Below are positions 8,972 through 18,025 of a DNA stretch of 64,000 bases, in pieces. Positions within the stretch are counted from its first letter, which is position 1. Each line of letters starts with the position of its first letter. Source of the DNA: an uncultured Eubacteriales bacterium (lineage in GTDB: Bacteria; Bacillota; Clostridia; Oscillospirales; Acutalibacteraceae). The position numbers and the translations under genes are program-made. The notes under the pieces were generated by a model that searched no databases, had not been told where the DNA came from, and saw nothing but the letters and a program-made list of their open reading frames with translations. Location of the stretch: assembly GCA_934445035.1 (NCBI GenBank), contig CAKSDI010000002.1, positions 186,001-250,000 of the forward strand, written 5' to 3'.

Positions 8972-10710
8972 AAAGATCTTCCTCCGTTAAAAGAATTTAT
9001 AAATTTATAAAACCTGATCTTTTTTATATAGCTCTTTCAGCGTTCTTTTCGCTAATTACTGTCGGGCTTACTCTTTATTTCCCGATTTTGATAGGCAGAG
9101 CGATTGACTGTATAATAGCTATGGGCAAAGTTGATTTCGAGGCGCTTAAAGGTTACCTTTTTAAAGCCGCAGTTTGCGTTATGATAAACGCAGTTTTGCA
9201 ATGGGTAATGTCAACTTTCAATAATAAGATAACCTATAAAACCGTTAAAAGAATGAGAGAAACGGTATTTTTAAAACTCCAGGATCTTCCCGTTTCTTAT
9301 ATCGATTCTCATCCTCACGGCGATATTGTAAGCCGAATGATATCTGATATCGATACCTTTGCCGACGGTCTTTTAATGGGATTTACGCAGTTTTTCACTG
9401 GAATTATGACTATTCTCGGCACGCTTATATTTATGTTTTATTTAAATGCTTATATTGCGCTTGCCGTGGTTGTTATTACGCCGCTTTCTCTGTTTGTAGC
9501 AAAGTTTATTTCTTCAAAAACCTATTCGATGTTTAATGACCAGTCGGTTTTAAGAGGCAAACAGACTGCGATAATAGAAGAGGCTGTGACGGGCGCTAAA
9601 TTATCTAAAGCATTTTGTTATGAAGATAAAATGTTTGAAAAATATGAAGATATAAGCAAGGATCTAAGGAAGGCTTCTATAAAAGCATTTTTCTTTTCTT
9701 CGCTTGTAAATCCGTCTACAAGACTTATAAATAACTTTGTATATGCGGCTGTAGGAGCCTTCGGGGCGCTTTCGGTAATAGGAGCGCTCGGAGGAAACGC
9801 TATATCTGTAGGTATTCTTTCAAGCTTTTTAAATTATGCCAATCAATATACAAAGCCGTTTAATGAAATATCAGGCGTTATAACGGAACTTCAGAATTCT
9901 ATTGCCTGCGCTGACAGAGTATTTGATTTTCTTGACGCGCCGAGCATATCTTCCGACAGCGGCAAAGAGGAACTTTCGGGCGTTAAAGGAAATGTGGATA
10001 TCAGCAATGTTTACTTTTCTTATACTCCCGACCGCGAGCTTATCAAAAACTTTAATCTTTCTGTTAAAAAGGGAAGCAGAGTTGCGATAGTAGGCCCCAC
10101 AGGATGCGGCAAAACCACCGTAATAAATCTTCTTATGCGCTTTTATGATGTAAAAAGCGGAAGTATTAAAATTGACGGTAAGGATATATCCGAGGTCACG
10201 CGAAAGTCGCTCAGAAGAAATTTCGGACTTGTTTTGCAGGACACCTTTATTAAAGAGGGAACGGTTTACGAAAATATTTCTATCGGCAATCCCGAAGCCT
10301 CAAAAGAAGAAATTATCGCCGCCGCAAAAGCGGCTCATGCCCACGGATTTATAAAAAGACTTAAAAACGGCTACGATACCGTTTTATCCGACGAAGGCTC
10401 TCTTTCATTAGGTCAAAGACAGCTTATCAGTATAGCGAGAGTTATGCTCTGCATTCCGCCTATGCTTATTTTAGACGAGGCGACATCATCAATAGATACG
10501 AGAACCGAGCTTAAAATCCAAAGCGCGTTTTCCGAAATGATGAAAGGCAGAACAAGCTTTATAGTTGCCCACAGGCTTTCTACTATCAGAGAGGCTGATG
10601 TTATTCTGGTTATGAAAGACGGCAATATTATCGAAACGGGCAATCATAAAGAACTTCTCGAAAAAGGCGGATTTTACGCTAACCTTTATAACAGCCAGTT
10701 TGAAAGCTGA
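8968..10710 (+). CDS. ABC exporter subunit with canonical ATP site
   Basis: 580 aa half-transporter, partner of the preceding gene with a 4-base overlap. Six-helix membrane domain (about 1-320), Walker A G-P-T-G-C-G-K-T-T (376-384), signature L-S-L-G-Q (479-483), Walker B L-I-L-D-E-A with catalytic Glu, and switch motif V-A-H-R (His535). The signature has Leu instead of the usual Gly at its third position. In a heterodimer the canonical site combines this protein's Walker A/B with the partner's intact FSGGQ, and the degenerate site uses this divergent signature, as known for such pairs. alaS downstream has its own promoter. Confidence 0.92.
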   Translation: MKRSSSVKRIYKFIKPDLFYIALSAFFSLITVGLTLYFPILIGRAIDCIIAMGKVDFEALKGYLFKAAVCVMINAVLQWVMSTFNNKITYKTVKRMRETVFLKLQDLPVSYIDSHPHGDIVSRMISDIDTFADGLLMGFTQFFTGIMTILGTLIFMFYLNAYIALAVVVITPLSLFVAKFISSKTYSMFNDQSVLRGKQTAIIEEAVTGAKLSKAFCYEDKMFEKYEDISKDLRKASIKAFFFSSLVNPSTRLINNFVYAAVGAFGALSVIGALGGNAISVGILSSFLNYANQYTKPFNEISGVITELQNSIACADRVFDFLDAPSISSDSGKEELSGVKGNVDISNVYFSYTPDRELIKNFNLSVKKGSRVAIVGPTGCGKTTVINLLMRFYDVKSGSIKIDGKDISEVTRKSLRRNFGLVLQDTFIKEGTVYENISIGNPEASKEEIIAAAKAAHAHGFIKRLKNGYDTVLSDEGSLSLGQRQLISIARVMLCIPPMLILDEATSSIDTRTELKIQSAFSEMMKGRTSFIVAHRLSTIREADVILVMKDGNIIETGNHKELLEKGGFYANLYNSQFES

Positions 10711-10716
10711 GCTTTA

Positions 10717-10745
10717 TTGACAAAACAGAAAAAAATGTATATAAT
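10717..10745 (+). promoter_or_regulatory. consensus promoter of alaS
   Basis: TTGACA at 10717-10722 and TATAAT at 10740-10745 with a 17-base spacer, a perfect sigma-A match. The leader to the alaS ATG is only about 55 bases and contains a small hairpin CCCCG-ATTT-CGGGG (10758-10771); it is too short for a T-box riboswitch. Confidence 0.85.
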
Positions 10746-10805
10746 ATTCAAGTATTGCCCCGATTTCGGGGATAAAGATTTTAAAGATTACAGGGTGTTT
10801 GATTT

Positions 10806-13439
10806 ATGAAGTGGACTTCGCTTAACGATCTAAGGGAAAAATATCTTTCTTTTTTTGAGTCAAAAGGTCATTTAAGGCTCGGCAGCTTTTCGCTTGTTCC
10901 GAATAATGATAAATCGCTTTTGCTCATAAATTCGGGTATGGCTCCTATGAAAAAATATTTCACGGGCGAGGTAACACCACCCTCTAAAAGAGTTACCACC
11001 TGTCAGAAATGTATCAGAACTCCGGACCTTGAACGCGTGGGCCATACCGCGCGTCACGGTACATATTTTGAAATGCTCGGAAATTTCTCTTTCGGAGATT
11101 ATTTTAAAGAGCAGGCTATAAAATGGGCGTGGGAATTTTTAACGGAAACTTTAGAGATCCCGGCCGACCTTTTGTGGCCGTCTGTTTATGAAGAAGACGA
11201 CGAGGCTTATGCTATCTGGCGCGATGAAATAGGCGTTGATGAAAGCCATATCGTAAGGCTCGGCAAGGAAGATAATTTCTGGGAGCACGGCACGGGCCCC
11301 TGCGGACCTTGCAGCGAGATATATTTTGACCGCGGCGAGAAATACGGATGCGGCTCGCCCGATTGTAAACCCGGGTGCGACTGCGACAGATATATGGAAA
11401 TATGGAATAATGTTTTCTCGCAGTTTAATAATATGGGCGACGGTACTTATACAGAGCTTGAGCATAAAAACATAGATACCGGAATGGGCCTTGAAAGACT
11501 TGCCTGCGTTATGCAGGGCGTCGATAATATGTTTGAGGTCGATACGATAAGAAATATCCTCAATAAGGTCTGCGAGATATCAGGCAAGGAATACGGTGTA
11601 AATGATAACACCGATATTTCTATCAGAGCCGTAACGGATCATATCAGAGCTTCCGTGTTTATGATAAGCGACGGTATTATTCCTTCGAACGAGGGCAGAG
11701 GATATGTTCTTCGTAGGCTTATAAGAAGAGCCGCGCGCCACGGCAAGCTGCTCGGAATAAATAAGCCGTTTTTATGCGAGCTTTGCGACGCGGTTATCGC
11801 TGAAAACAAGGCGGGATACCCGGAGCTAGTAGAAAAAGAACAGCTTATTAAAAAGGTTATCTCAAACGAGGAAAATAACTTTAATAAAACTATCGACCAA
11901 GGTCTTAATCTTCTTTCAACTCTTACTAAAGACGGCGGAGTTCTTTCCGGCGAAGACGCTTTCAAGCTTTACGATACATTCGGTTTCCCGCTTGATCTTA
12001 CCAAAGATATTCTTTCGGAAAAGAATATGACTGTCGATGAAAAAAGATTTACAGAGCTTATGGAAAATCAAAGAGAGCTTGCAAGATCTTCGAGAAAATC
12101 GGCGGACTCTCAGAGCTGGAAAAGCGACGGCATAAGCTTTGACGATATTAAACCTACGGAATTTTTAGGATATAAGGAAAATAACTGCTCCGCAAAAATT
12201 CTTGATATAGTTGTAGGTTCGGAGCATAAAAAATCCGTCAAATCAGGGGAAAAGGCAGTAATCGTTCTTGACAGAACGGTGTTTTACGGTGAGTCCGGCG
12301 GCCAGGTTGGCGATACGGGCGAAATCATCGGTAATACGAAATCCTTTGCCGTTTCCGATACCAAAAAGACGGCAGGCGGAGTGTTTACCCATTTCGGAAC
12401 CGTTGCTTCGGGTGAATTCACAGTCGGAGAAACCGTTATGGCGGAAATAAATGTTTCAAGAAGAGAAGCTATCCGCAGGAACCATACTGCCGCTCACCTT
12501 TTGCAGGCGGGATTAAGGTCCGTTCTCGGAACGCATGTCGAGCAGGCAGGCCAGCTTGTAAATGAATTTGCCGTAAGATTTGACTTCACACATTTTTCTG
12601 CGCTTTCAAAAGAGGAAATAAAAGATGTTGAAAACTTTGTAAATAAAGCCGTGCTTGACGGCATAGAGGTTGAAAACACCGAAATGCCGATTGACGACGC
12701 TAAAAAGCTCGGCGCTATGGCTCTTTTCGGCGAGAAATACGGTAAAATAGTAAGAGTCGTAAATATCAGCGGCAGATCTGTCGAACTCTGCGGAGGAACT
12801 CACGCAACAAACACCGGCAAGCTCGGACTGTTTAAGATCGTTTCCGAAACGGGCGTTGCCGCAGGTGTGAGAAGAATTGAAGCCGTTACAGGTCTTAATG
12901 TTTTAAAACTTCTTGAAGATTACAAGAATGCCGCTATGGATACGGCCGCCGCTCTTAAATGCGGAAATGTTTTTGAAATTTCATCAAAAGCGGTTCAGGT
13001 CGTAGCTTCGCTTAAAGAGGCGGAGAAAAAGGCGGAGGCGCTTGAAAGCAAGCTTGCAAGCGGTAAACTTAACGAAATGATAGAAAACGCTGCATCAGTC
13101 GGCGGATTTAAAGTAGTTACAGGCTCGTTTAAGGATATCGATTCCGCAGAACTTAAGAAAATGGCTGACAGCGTTAAAGCCGACTGTGAAAACTCGGTTG
13201 CCGTGTTTGCCGGAATTTCAAAAGATAAGGTCACTTTCTGCGTCGGCTGCAGTAAAGCCGCGGTAAATGCGGGAGCAAACGCAGGTCTTATAGTCCGTGA
13301 AATTGCAAAGATCGCAGGAGGAAACGGCGGCGGAAAGCCCGATCTCGCTATGGCAGGCGGTAAAGATGCCTCTATGGCTCAAGCGGCGCTTGATAAAGCC
13401 GCAGAAATAATTTCCGGTTTTATAGAGGTGAAAAGCTAA
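10806..13439 (+). CDS. alaS: alanyl-tRNA synthetase
   Basis: Charges tRNA-Ala, 877 aa, full length. Class II catalytic core at the N-terminus (motif around T-C-Q-K-C-I-R-T-P-D-L and G-R-H/T-A-R-H-G-T-Y-F-E-M-L-G-N-F-S-F-G-D-Y-F), a Cys-rich insertion near 175-195, an editing domain with H-T-A-A-H-L-L and the zinc motif C-G-G-T-H, and the C-terminal DHHA1/C-Ala domain ending with G-G-N-G-G-G-K-P-D-L-A-M-A-G-G. The ATG at 10806 is preceded only by a weak AGGGTG. The stop shares one base with the start of the HIT gene (TAATG), so the two are coupled. Confidence 0.97.
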   Translation: MKWTSLNDLREKYLSFFESKGHLRLGSFSLVPNNDKSLLLINSGMAPMKKYFTGEVTPPSKRVTTCQKCIRTPDLERVGHTARHGTYFEMLGNFSFGDYFKEQAIKWAWEFLTETLEIPADLLWPSVYEEDDEAYAIWRDEIGVDESHIVRLGKEDNFWEHGTGPCGPCSEIYFDRGEKYGCGSPDCKPGCDCDRYMEIWNNVFSQFNNMGDGTYTELEHKNIDTGMGLERLACVMQGVDNMFEVDTIRNILNKVCEISGKEYGVNDNTDISIRAVTDHIRASVFMISDGIIPSNEGRGYVLRRLIRRAARHGKLLGINKPFLCELCDAVIAENKAGYPELVEKEQLIKKVISNEENNFNKTIDQGLNLLSTLTKDGGVLSGEDAFKLYDTFGFPLDLTKDILSEKNMTVDEKRFTELMENQRELARSSRKSADSQSWKSDGISFDDIKPTEFLGYKENNCSAKILDIVVGSEHKKSVKSGEKAVIVLDRTVFYGESGGQVGDTGEIIGNTKSFAVSDTKKTAGGVFTHFGTVASGEFTVGETVMAEINVSRREAIRRNHTAAHLLQAGLRSVLGTHVEQAGQLVNEFAVRFDFTHFSALSKEEIKDVENFVNKAVLDGIEVENTEMPIDDAKKLGAMALFGEKYGKIVRVVNISGRSVELCGGTHATNTGKLGLFKIVSETGVAAGVRRIEAVTGLNVLKLLEDYKNAAMDTAAALKCGNVFEISSKAVQVVASLKEAEKKAEALESKLASGKLNEMIENAASVGGFKVVTGSFKDIDSAELKKMADSVKADCENSVAVFAGISKDKVTFCVGCSKAAVNAGANAGLIVREIAKIAGGNGGGKPDLAMAGGKDASMAQAALDKAAEIISGFIEVKS

Positions 13440-13780
13440 TGAAAGATTGTCTTTTCTGTAAAATTTTAAAAGGCGAGATACCGAGCACAAAAATATATGA
13501 AGACGAATATGTTTATGCGTTTAAGGATATCGACCCTCAGGCGCCTTTTCACGCGATCGTCATTCCGAAAACTCATATAGAGTCGGCAGATGAGATCACT
13601 TCTGAAAACAGCGCCGCTGTCGCTAAAGTTTTTGAGGCTATTGCCAAAATTTCTAAAGCGGAAAATCTTGAAAACGGCTACCGCGTTGTCAATAACTGCG
13701 GTAAAGACGGCGGGCAGACTGTAAATCATATGCATTTCCATCTTCTCGCCAGAAGAAATCTTGCTTGGCCTCCGGGCTGA
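13439..13780 (+). CDS. HIT family nucleotide hydrolase (HinT-like)
   Basis: 113 aa histidine-triad protein that hydrolyses AMP-linked substrates such as aminoacyl-adenylates or nucleoside phosphoramidates. The catalytic triad is visible as N-H-M-H-F-H-L-L near residue 98, and the N-terminal C-L-F-C-K-I is a typical zinc-type start. It begins in the TAATG overlap with alaS. The linkage to an aminoacyl-tRNA synthetase fits a role in clearing adenylated by-products, but that link is inference. Confidence 0.92.
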   Translation: MKDCLFCKILKGEIPSTKIYEDEYVYAFKDIDPQAPFHAIVIPKTHIESADEITSENSAAVAKVFEAIAKISKAENLENGYRVVNNCGKDGGQTVNHMHFHLLARRNLAWPPG

Positions 13781-13800
13781 TATTTAAGGGAGAAAAATTT

Positions 13801-14340
13801 ATGTCAGAATATTATGATCTTAAAATTGCGGGACTTGAAAGAAAACTTGAAAAATTCCCGGTTAACGATAATCTCGATATCGCGGCATTCATTATTTTCG
13901 GCGATGTGGAGCTTACTATAAAAGGCTGTGAAGAATTAAGAAAAAAGCTTCCCGAATTTGATATTATTATAACTCCCGAAGCAAAAAGCATTCCTATAGC
14001 ATACGAGCTTGCAAGGCAGACGGGTAAGCCCTATGTTATAGCCCGAAAGGGAATGAAGGTTTATATGCGGAATGCTTTGGAAGTAAATGTTACTTCTATC
14101 ACCACTAAAAACGAACAGCACCTGTTTTTAGGCGAAAGCGAAACCGAAAAGCTTAAAGGCAAAAAGGTACTTATAGTTGACGATGTTATAAGCACCGGCG
14201 ACTCTTTGGCGGCTGTAAGAGAGCTTGTTAAAAAAGCGGGCGGAATTGAAGCCTGTGCTTGCGCTTTCTTAGCTGAGGGCGACGCGGCTGAAAGAAAAGA
14301 TATCGTTTTTCTTGAAAAGCTGCCTTTATTCTTTAAATAA
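13801..14340 (+). CDS. adenine phosphoribosyltransferase-like protein
   Basis: 179 aa type I phosphoribosyltransferase. The PRPP-binding loop is V-L-I-V-D-D-V-I-S-T-G-D-S, with an upstream P-E-A-K-S-I-P-I-A-Y-E-L-A segment and R-K-G-M-K-V-Y as in Apt/Xpt proteins, so a purine base substrate is likely; exact specificity is not clear. The start is ATG at 13801, with GGGAG about 9 bases before it, rather than the in-frame codon at 13765 that overlaps the HIT gene. A strong terminator follows the stop directly. Confidence 0.8.
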   Translation: MSEYYDLKIAGLERKLEKFPVNDNLDIAAFIIFGDVELTIKGCEELRKKLPEFDIIITPEAKSIPIAYELARQTGKPYVIARKGMKVYMRNALEVNVTSITTKNEQHLFLGESETEKLKGKKVLIVDDVISTGDSLAAVRELVKKAGGIEACACAFLAEGDAAERKDIVFLEKLPLFFK

Positions 14341-14346
14341 TTATTT

Positions 14347-14378
14347 TATCCCCGACAGTTTTTGTCGGGGATATTTTT
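14347..14378 (+). terminator. terminator after the phosphoribosyltransferase gene
   Basis: Eleven-base perfect stem TATCCCCGACA / TGTCGGGGATA (14347-14357 with 14363-14373) followed by a T run. It ends the alaS-HIT-PRTase transcript before the heat-shock operon. Confidence 0.92.
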
Positions 14379-14429
14379 ATGAACAAATTGTAAAAGTCAA
14401 AGAAAGTCAAAAAATTTTTGAAAAATCTA

Positions 14430-14457
14430 TTGACAAATGAGAAAATTTGGATATAAT
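14430..14457 (+). promoter_or_regulatory. promoter of the hrcA heat-shock operon
   Basis: TTGACA at 14430-14435 and TATAAT at 14452-14457 with a 16-base spacer. The CIRCE operator begins 7 bases after the -10, so repressor binding covers the transcription start. Confidence 0.85.
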
Positions 14458-14464
14458 ATAATTG

Positions 14465-14491
14465 TTAGCACTCGAAAGGGTTGAGTGCTAA
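14465..14491 (+). promoter_or_regulatory. CIRCE operator (HrcA binding site)
   Basis: Perfect CIRCE inverted repeat TTAGCACTC-N9-GAGTGCTAA (14465-14473 and 14483-14491). Known binding site of the HrcA repressor; here it controls hrcA itself and the downstream chaperone genes. Confidence 0.97.
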
Positions 14492-14512
14492 AAACAAAAC
14501 GGTGGTGATTTT

Positions 14513-15541
14513 ATGCAGCTGTCGCCTCGAAAAAAAGCCATTCTTTCGGCTATTGTCAAGGCATATATCAGCTCCGGCGAGCCTGTCGGCTCAAAGGCTT
14601 TGCTGAGCAGCCTCGAAAACTCCCCGTCAAGTGCAACGATAAGAAATGAAATGAACGATCTTTGTTCTTTAGGTCTTTTGTTTCAGCCGCACATTTCCGC
14701 AGGAAGAATTCCCACGGATTTAGGCTTTAAATTGTATGTTTCTTCACTTTTAAAGCCTTCGGATCTAAGCCCTGTTTCAAAGGAATTTATCAATAAAAAA
14801 TTAAATTCCTCGGTTTTTGACTCGGCTTCGGCTTTTAAAGCCGCTTCCGATTCGCTTAATTCACTTTATGGGCTGCCCGCGGTTTATACCTTTGTTTCAG
14901 ACGATTCGGCGTTTCTTAAAGCCGCCAAGCTTTATAAACTCACTGATAAAAGCGCGGCGCTTATGGTTTTCTCTTCCGACGGAAGATTTCAAAGCCGCAT
15001 AATAAGAGTGCCGGGTGTGATTTCGGGGAATTTTGAAATGAATTTCAGAATGATCGCCGAAAGCAGGCTGAAAAATAAAAGATTGATCGAATTTTCAAGA
15101 GCGCATTTACAAAGTCTTATAGCAAATATAAGCGCAGATTCTTGCGAGCTTTTGCCGGTGTTTTCGGAGCTTTATGATATGATCTCTTCCGATCTTTCGG
15201 GAGATACGCAAATTTGCGGTCTTAAAAATCTTTATAAGGTCTTCGGAGAAAATCAGGCAAGCGATATTGCAGAGCTTTTTGAAAAAAGCGATTTGTTTTC
15301 ACTTATCGGAGAAAGCAGTGATGATAAAAGCGTTTTCTTCGGGAGCGATACGCCGTTCAGGTGCTTATCGGATAAGGTTATCGTTTGGAGCGATTGCCTT
15401 TCCGGCGCGTCAAGATGCGGCAGAATAGGAGTTATCGGTCCGGACAGGATATCCTATGATCAGATAGTTCCCGCAGTAAAATATGCCGCTTCGGTATTAA
15501 GCGACAGGCTTACCGAGGCCGCAAAAGATATGGAGGAATAA
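14513..15541 (+). CDS. hrcA: heat-inducible transcription repressor HrcA
   Basis: 342 aa repressor of class I heat-shock genes. N-terminal winged helix (about 1-75) with S-G-E-P-V-G-S-K-A-L and S-S-A-T-I-R-N-E-M-N-D-L, followed by the GAF-like and dimerisation regions ending in I-G-V-I-G-P-D-R-I-S-Y. The ATG has GGTGGTGA about 7 bases upstream. It is first in the hrcA-grpE-dnaK-dnaJ operon behind a CIRCE site, so it is autoregulated; in this family GroEL normally modulates HrcA activity. groESL is not in the window. Confidence 0.96.
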   Translation: MQLSPRKKAILSAIVKAYISSGEPVGSKALLSSLENSPSSATIRNEMNDLCSLGLLFQPHISAGRIPTDLGFKLYVSSLLKPSDLSPVSKEFINKKLNSSVFDSASAFKAASDSLNSLYGLPAVYTFVSDDSAFLKAAKLYKLTDKSAALMVFSSDGRFQSRIIRVPGVISGNFEMNFRMIAESRLKNKRLIEFSRAHLQSLIANISADSCELLPVFSELYDMISSDLSGDTQICGLKNLYKVFGENQASDIAELFEKSDLFSLIGESSDDKSVFFGSDTPFRCLSDKVIVWSDCLSGASRCGRIGVIGPDRISYDQIVPAVKYAASVLSDRLTEAAKDMEE

Positions 15542-15543
15542 AA

Positions 15544-16047
15544 GTGGCGGAAGAAATTAAAAAAGAAAAAACCGAGCAGAAGTCCGAAAAGAAAAAAAGT
15601 AAAAAAGACGCTGAAATAGAAGAGCTTAAAAAAGAGCTTGATAAAAAAAGCGATCTTTTGATAAGGACTGCCGCGGAATTTGATAATTTCAAAAAGCGCA
15701 CAGAAAAAGAAAGGCTCGGAATTGCGCAGTTTGCAAAAGCCGAGATCGCAAAAAAGCTTTTGCCGATACTTGATAATATCGACAGGGCGCAGTCAAGCGA
15801 TACCGAAAGCGCGGATTATATAAAAGGTATTGAAATGATAGTAAAGCAATTTAAAGCTTTGCCCGAACAGCTTTCTCTTGAAGAAATAGGAAAAGAGGGC
15901 GAGCCTTTTGATCCGAATTTCCACGAGGCTGTAATGCATATCGAAGATGAGGATTTAGGCGAAAATGTTATAGCCGAGGTTCTTCAAAAAGGTTATAAAA
16001 TGGGAGATACAGTTTTAAGAGCGGCTATGGTAAAGGTCGCAAATTAA
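15544..16047 (+). CDS. grpE: nucleotide exchange factor GrpE
   Basis: 167 aa co-chaperone that releases ADP from DnaK. A Lys/Glu-rich N-terminal region (about 1-45) and long coiled coil precede the core with A-A-E-F-D-N-F-K-K-R-T-E-K-E and the C-terminal beta domain with P-F-D-P-N-F-H-E-A-V and V-L-Q-K-G-Y-K-M-G-D-T-V-L-R-A-A-M-V-K-V. The start is GTG, 2 bases after the hrcA stop, with GGAGG inside the end of hrcA. A short AACCGAA/TTCGGTT hairpin (about 16054-16071) lies between grpE and dnaK. Confidence 0.96.
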   Translation: MAEEIKKEKTEQKSEKKKSKKDAEIEELKKELDKKSDLLIRTAAEFDNFKKRTEKERLGIAQFAKAEIAKKLLPILDNIDRAQSSDTESADYIKGIEMIVKQFKALPEQLSLEEIGKEGEPFDPNFHEAVMHIEDEDLGENVIAEVLQKGYKMGDTVLRAAMVKVAN

Positions 16048-16111
16048 GCTTATAACCGAATTTTTTCGGTTAATATAAATTAAAAAAAAGAATTTTTCGG
16101 AGGAATTTATT

Positions 16112-17953
16112 ATGGGAAAAATTATTGGTATAGACTTAGGTACAACAAACTCTTGCGTAGCGGTTATGGAAGGCGGCGAGCCGGTAGTAATAGCAAACGC
16201 CGAGGGTGCAAGAACTACGCCGAGCGTAGTAGCATTTTCAAAAACGGGTGAAAGAATGGTAGGTCAGGTCGCAAAGCGCCAGGCTATCACTAACCCCGAA
16301 AGAACCATAAGCTCTATCAAAAGAGAAATGGGTACTAATTACACTGTTGAGATCGATTCGAAGAAATACACTCCTCAGGAGATCTCCGCAATTATCCTGC
16401 AGAAGCTTAAAACAGACGCTGAAAGCTATCTCGGTCAGCCTGTAACAGAGGCGGTAATCACCGTTCCTGCTTACTTTACCGACTCACAGCGCCAGGCTAC
16501 TAAAGACGCCGGTAAAATAGCAGGTCTTGATGTAAAGAGAATTATTAACGAGCCTACAGCCGCTGCTCTTGCTTACAGTATCGATAAGGAAGACGATCAG
16601 AAAGTTATGGTTTACGACCTCGGCGGCGGAACTTTCGATGTTTCTATCATTGAAATGGGCGACGGCGTTCAGGAAGTTCTCGCAACTGCCGGTAATAACA
16701 GACTCGGCGGCGACGATTTCGATAAGCGCATAATGGATTACATTGTTAACACCTTTAAAGCAGAGCAGGGAATTGACCTCTCAAGCGATAAAATGGCAAT
16801 GCAGAGAGTAAAGGAAGCCGCTGAAAAAGCAAAAATCGACCTTTCGGGTATGACTTCTGCCGAAATCAATCTTCCCTTTATCACTGCTGATTCAACAGGT
16901 CCTAAGCACTTTGAAACAACTCTTACCAGAGCAAAATTCAATGAGCTCACAGCCGATCTCGTAGAAGCTACAATGGGTCCTGTCCGTCAGGCTCTTAACG
17001 ATTCGGGACTAAGCAAAAATGATATTCATAAAGTTCTTATGGTCGGCGGTTCTTCAAGAATTCCGGCTGTTCAGGAAGCTGTAAAAGCATTTATGGGCTC
17101 CGAGCCGTTTAAGGGAATCAACCCCGATGAGTGCGTAGCAATAGGCGCCGCTCTTCAGGCAGGCGTTCTCGGCGGCGATGTTAAGGGACTTCTTCTTCTC
17201 GATGTTACTCCGCTTTCACTCGGAATTGAAACTATGGGCGGCGTTTCCACAAAGGTAATTGAAAGGAATACAACCATTCCTACAAAGAAGAGCCAGATAT
17301 TCTCTACTGCCGCTGACGGTCAGACCTCGGTTGAAGTTCACGTATTACAGGGCGAAAGAGAATTTGCAAAGGATAATAAGACGCTCGGCGTGTTCCACCT
17401 TGACGGAATTGCTCCCGCTCCGCGCGGTATCCCTCAGATCGAAGTTACTTTTGATATCGACGCTAACGGTATAGTTCATGTTTCCGCTAAAGACCTCGGA
17501 ACAGGTAAGGAAAATAATATCACTATCACTTCTAATACCAATATGTCCAAAGAGGATATCGATAAGGCTGTTAAAGAGGCTGAATCATATGCCGCCGAGG
17601 ATAAAAAACGCCGTGAGGCTGTCGATGTCCGCAACAATGCCGATCAGATGATCTATCAGACTGAAAAGACTGTTTCCGAATTCGGCGATAAGCTTTCGGA
17701 AGACGAAAAGAATAAGATCAATTCCGCAAAAGAGGCTTTAAAAGAGGCTCTTAAGGGCGAGGATATCGAGGCTATAAAAGCTAAACAGGAAGAACTTCAG
17801 AAAGAAGTTTACGCTGTAAGCGAAAAGGTATATAAAGCTGCCGCACAGGCACAGGGCGAACAGGGCGGCGCTGAGCCGAACGCAAATGCGCAGGGCGATC
17901 CGAATGTTTATGAAGCCGATTATACCGATGTTGACGATAATAACAAAAAGTGA
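16112..17953 (+). CDS. dnaK: molecular chaperone DnaK
   Basis: 613 aa Hsp70. ATPase domain (about 1-365) starting G-I-D-L-G-T-T-N-S-C-V-A-V and containing D-L-G-G-G-T-F-D-V-S; interdomain linker D-V-K-G-L-L-L-L-D-V-T-P-L-S-L-G-I-E-T; substrate-binding beta sandwich and helical lid; acidic Ala/Gln/Gly-rich tail. It lacks the roughly 24-residue insertion of proteobacterial DnaK near residue 80, as is usual for Gram-positives. Strong GGAGG start. Middle of the HrcA-regulated operon. Confidence 0.98.
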   Translation: MGKIIGIDLGTTNSCVAVMEGGEPVVIANAEGARTTPSVVAFSKTGERMVGQVAKRQAITNPERTISSIKREMGTNYTVEIDSKKYTPQEISAIILQKLKTDAESYLGQPVTEAVITVPAYFTDSQRQATKDAGKIAGLDVKRIINEPTAAALAYSIDKEDDQKVMVYDLGGGTFDVSIIEMGDGVQEVLATAGNNRLGGDDFDKRIMDYIVNTFKAEQGIDLSSDKMAMQRVKEAAEKAKIDLSGMTSAEINLPFITADSTGPKHFETTLTRAKFNELTADLVEATMGPVRQALNDSGLSKNDIHKVLMVGGSSRIPAVQEAVKAFMGSEPFKGINPDECVAIGAALQAGVLGGDVKGLLLLDVTPLSLGIETMGGVSTKVIERNTTIPTKKSQIFSTAADGQTSVEVHVLQGEREFAKDNKTLGVFHLDGIAPAPRGIPQIEVTFDIDANGIVHVSAKDLGTGKENNITITSNTNMSKEDIDKAVKEAESYAAEDKKRREAVDVRNNADQMIYQTEKTVSEFGDKLSEDEKNKINSAKEALKEALKGEDIEAIKAKQEELQKEVYAVSEKVYKAAAQAQGEQGGAEPNANAQGDPNVYEADYTDVDDNNKK

Positions 17954-17968
17954 TATAATATAACGGCT

Positions 17969-17999
17969 TTTACGGGCGTGACTTTTTCACGCCCGTAAA
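17969..17999 (+). other. strong hairpin between dnaK and dnaJ
   Basis: Thirteen-base perfect stem TTTACGGGCGTGA / TCACGCCCGTAAA (17969-17981 with 17987-17999) with a 5-base loop. It is not followed by a T run, so it is more likely an mRNA 3'-end stabiliser or partial terminator lowering dnaJ relative to dnaK than a full terminator. Confidence 0.7.
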
Positions 18000-18025
18000 G
18001 TAAAGTTAAAACGGGAGAAATTTGC

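Noticed and set aside
10746..10805. T-box riboswitch before alaS
   Set aside because: The leader after a perfect promoter is only about 55 bases and shows one tiny hairpin, no specifier or T-box sequence.
16054..16071. Terminator between grpE and dnaK
   Set aside because: The AACCGAA/TTCGGTT stem is only 7 base pairs with no following T run; at most a processing feature.
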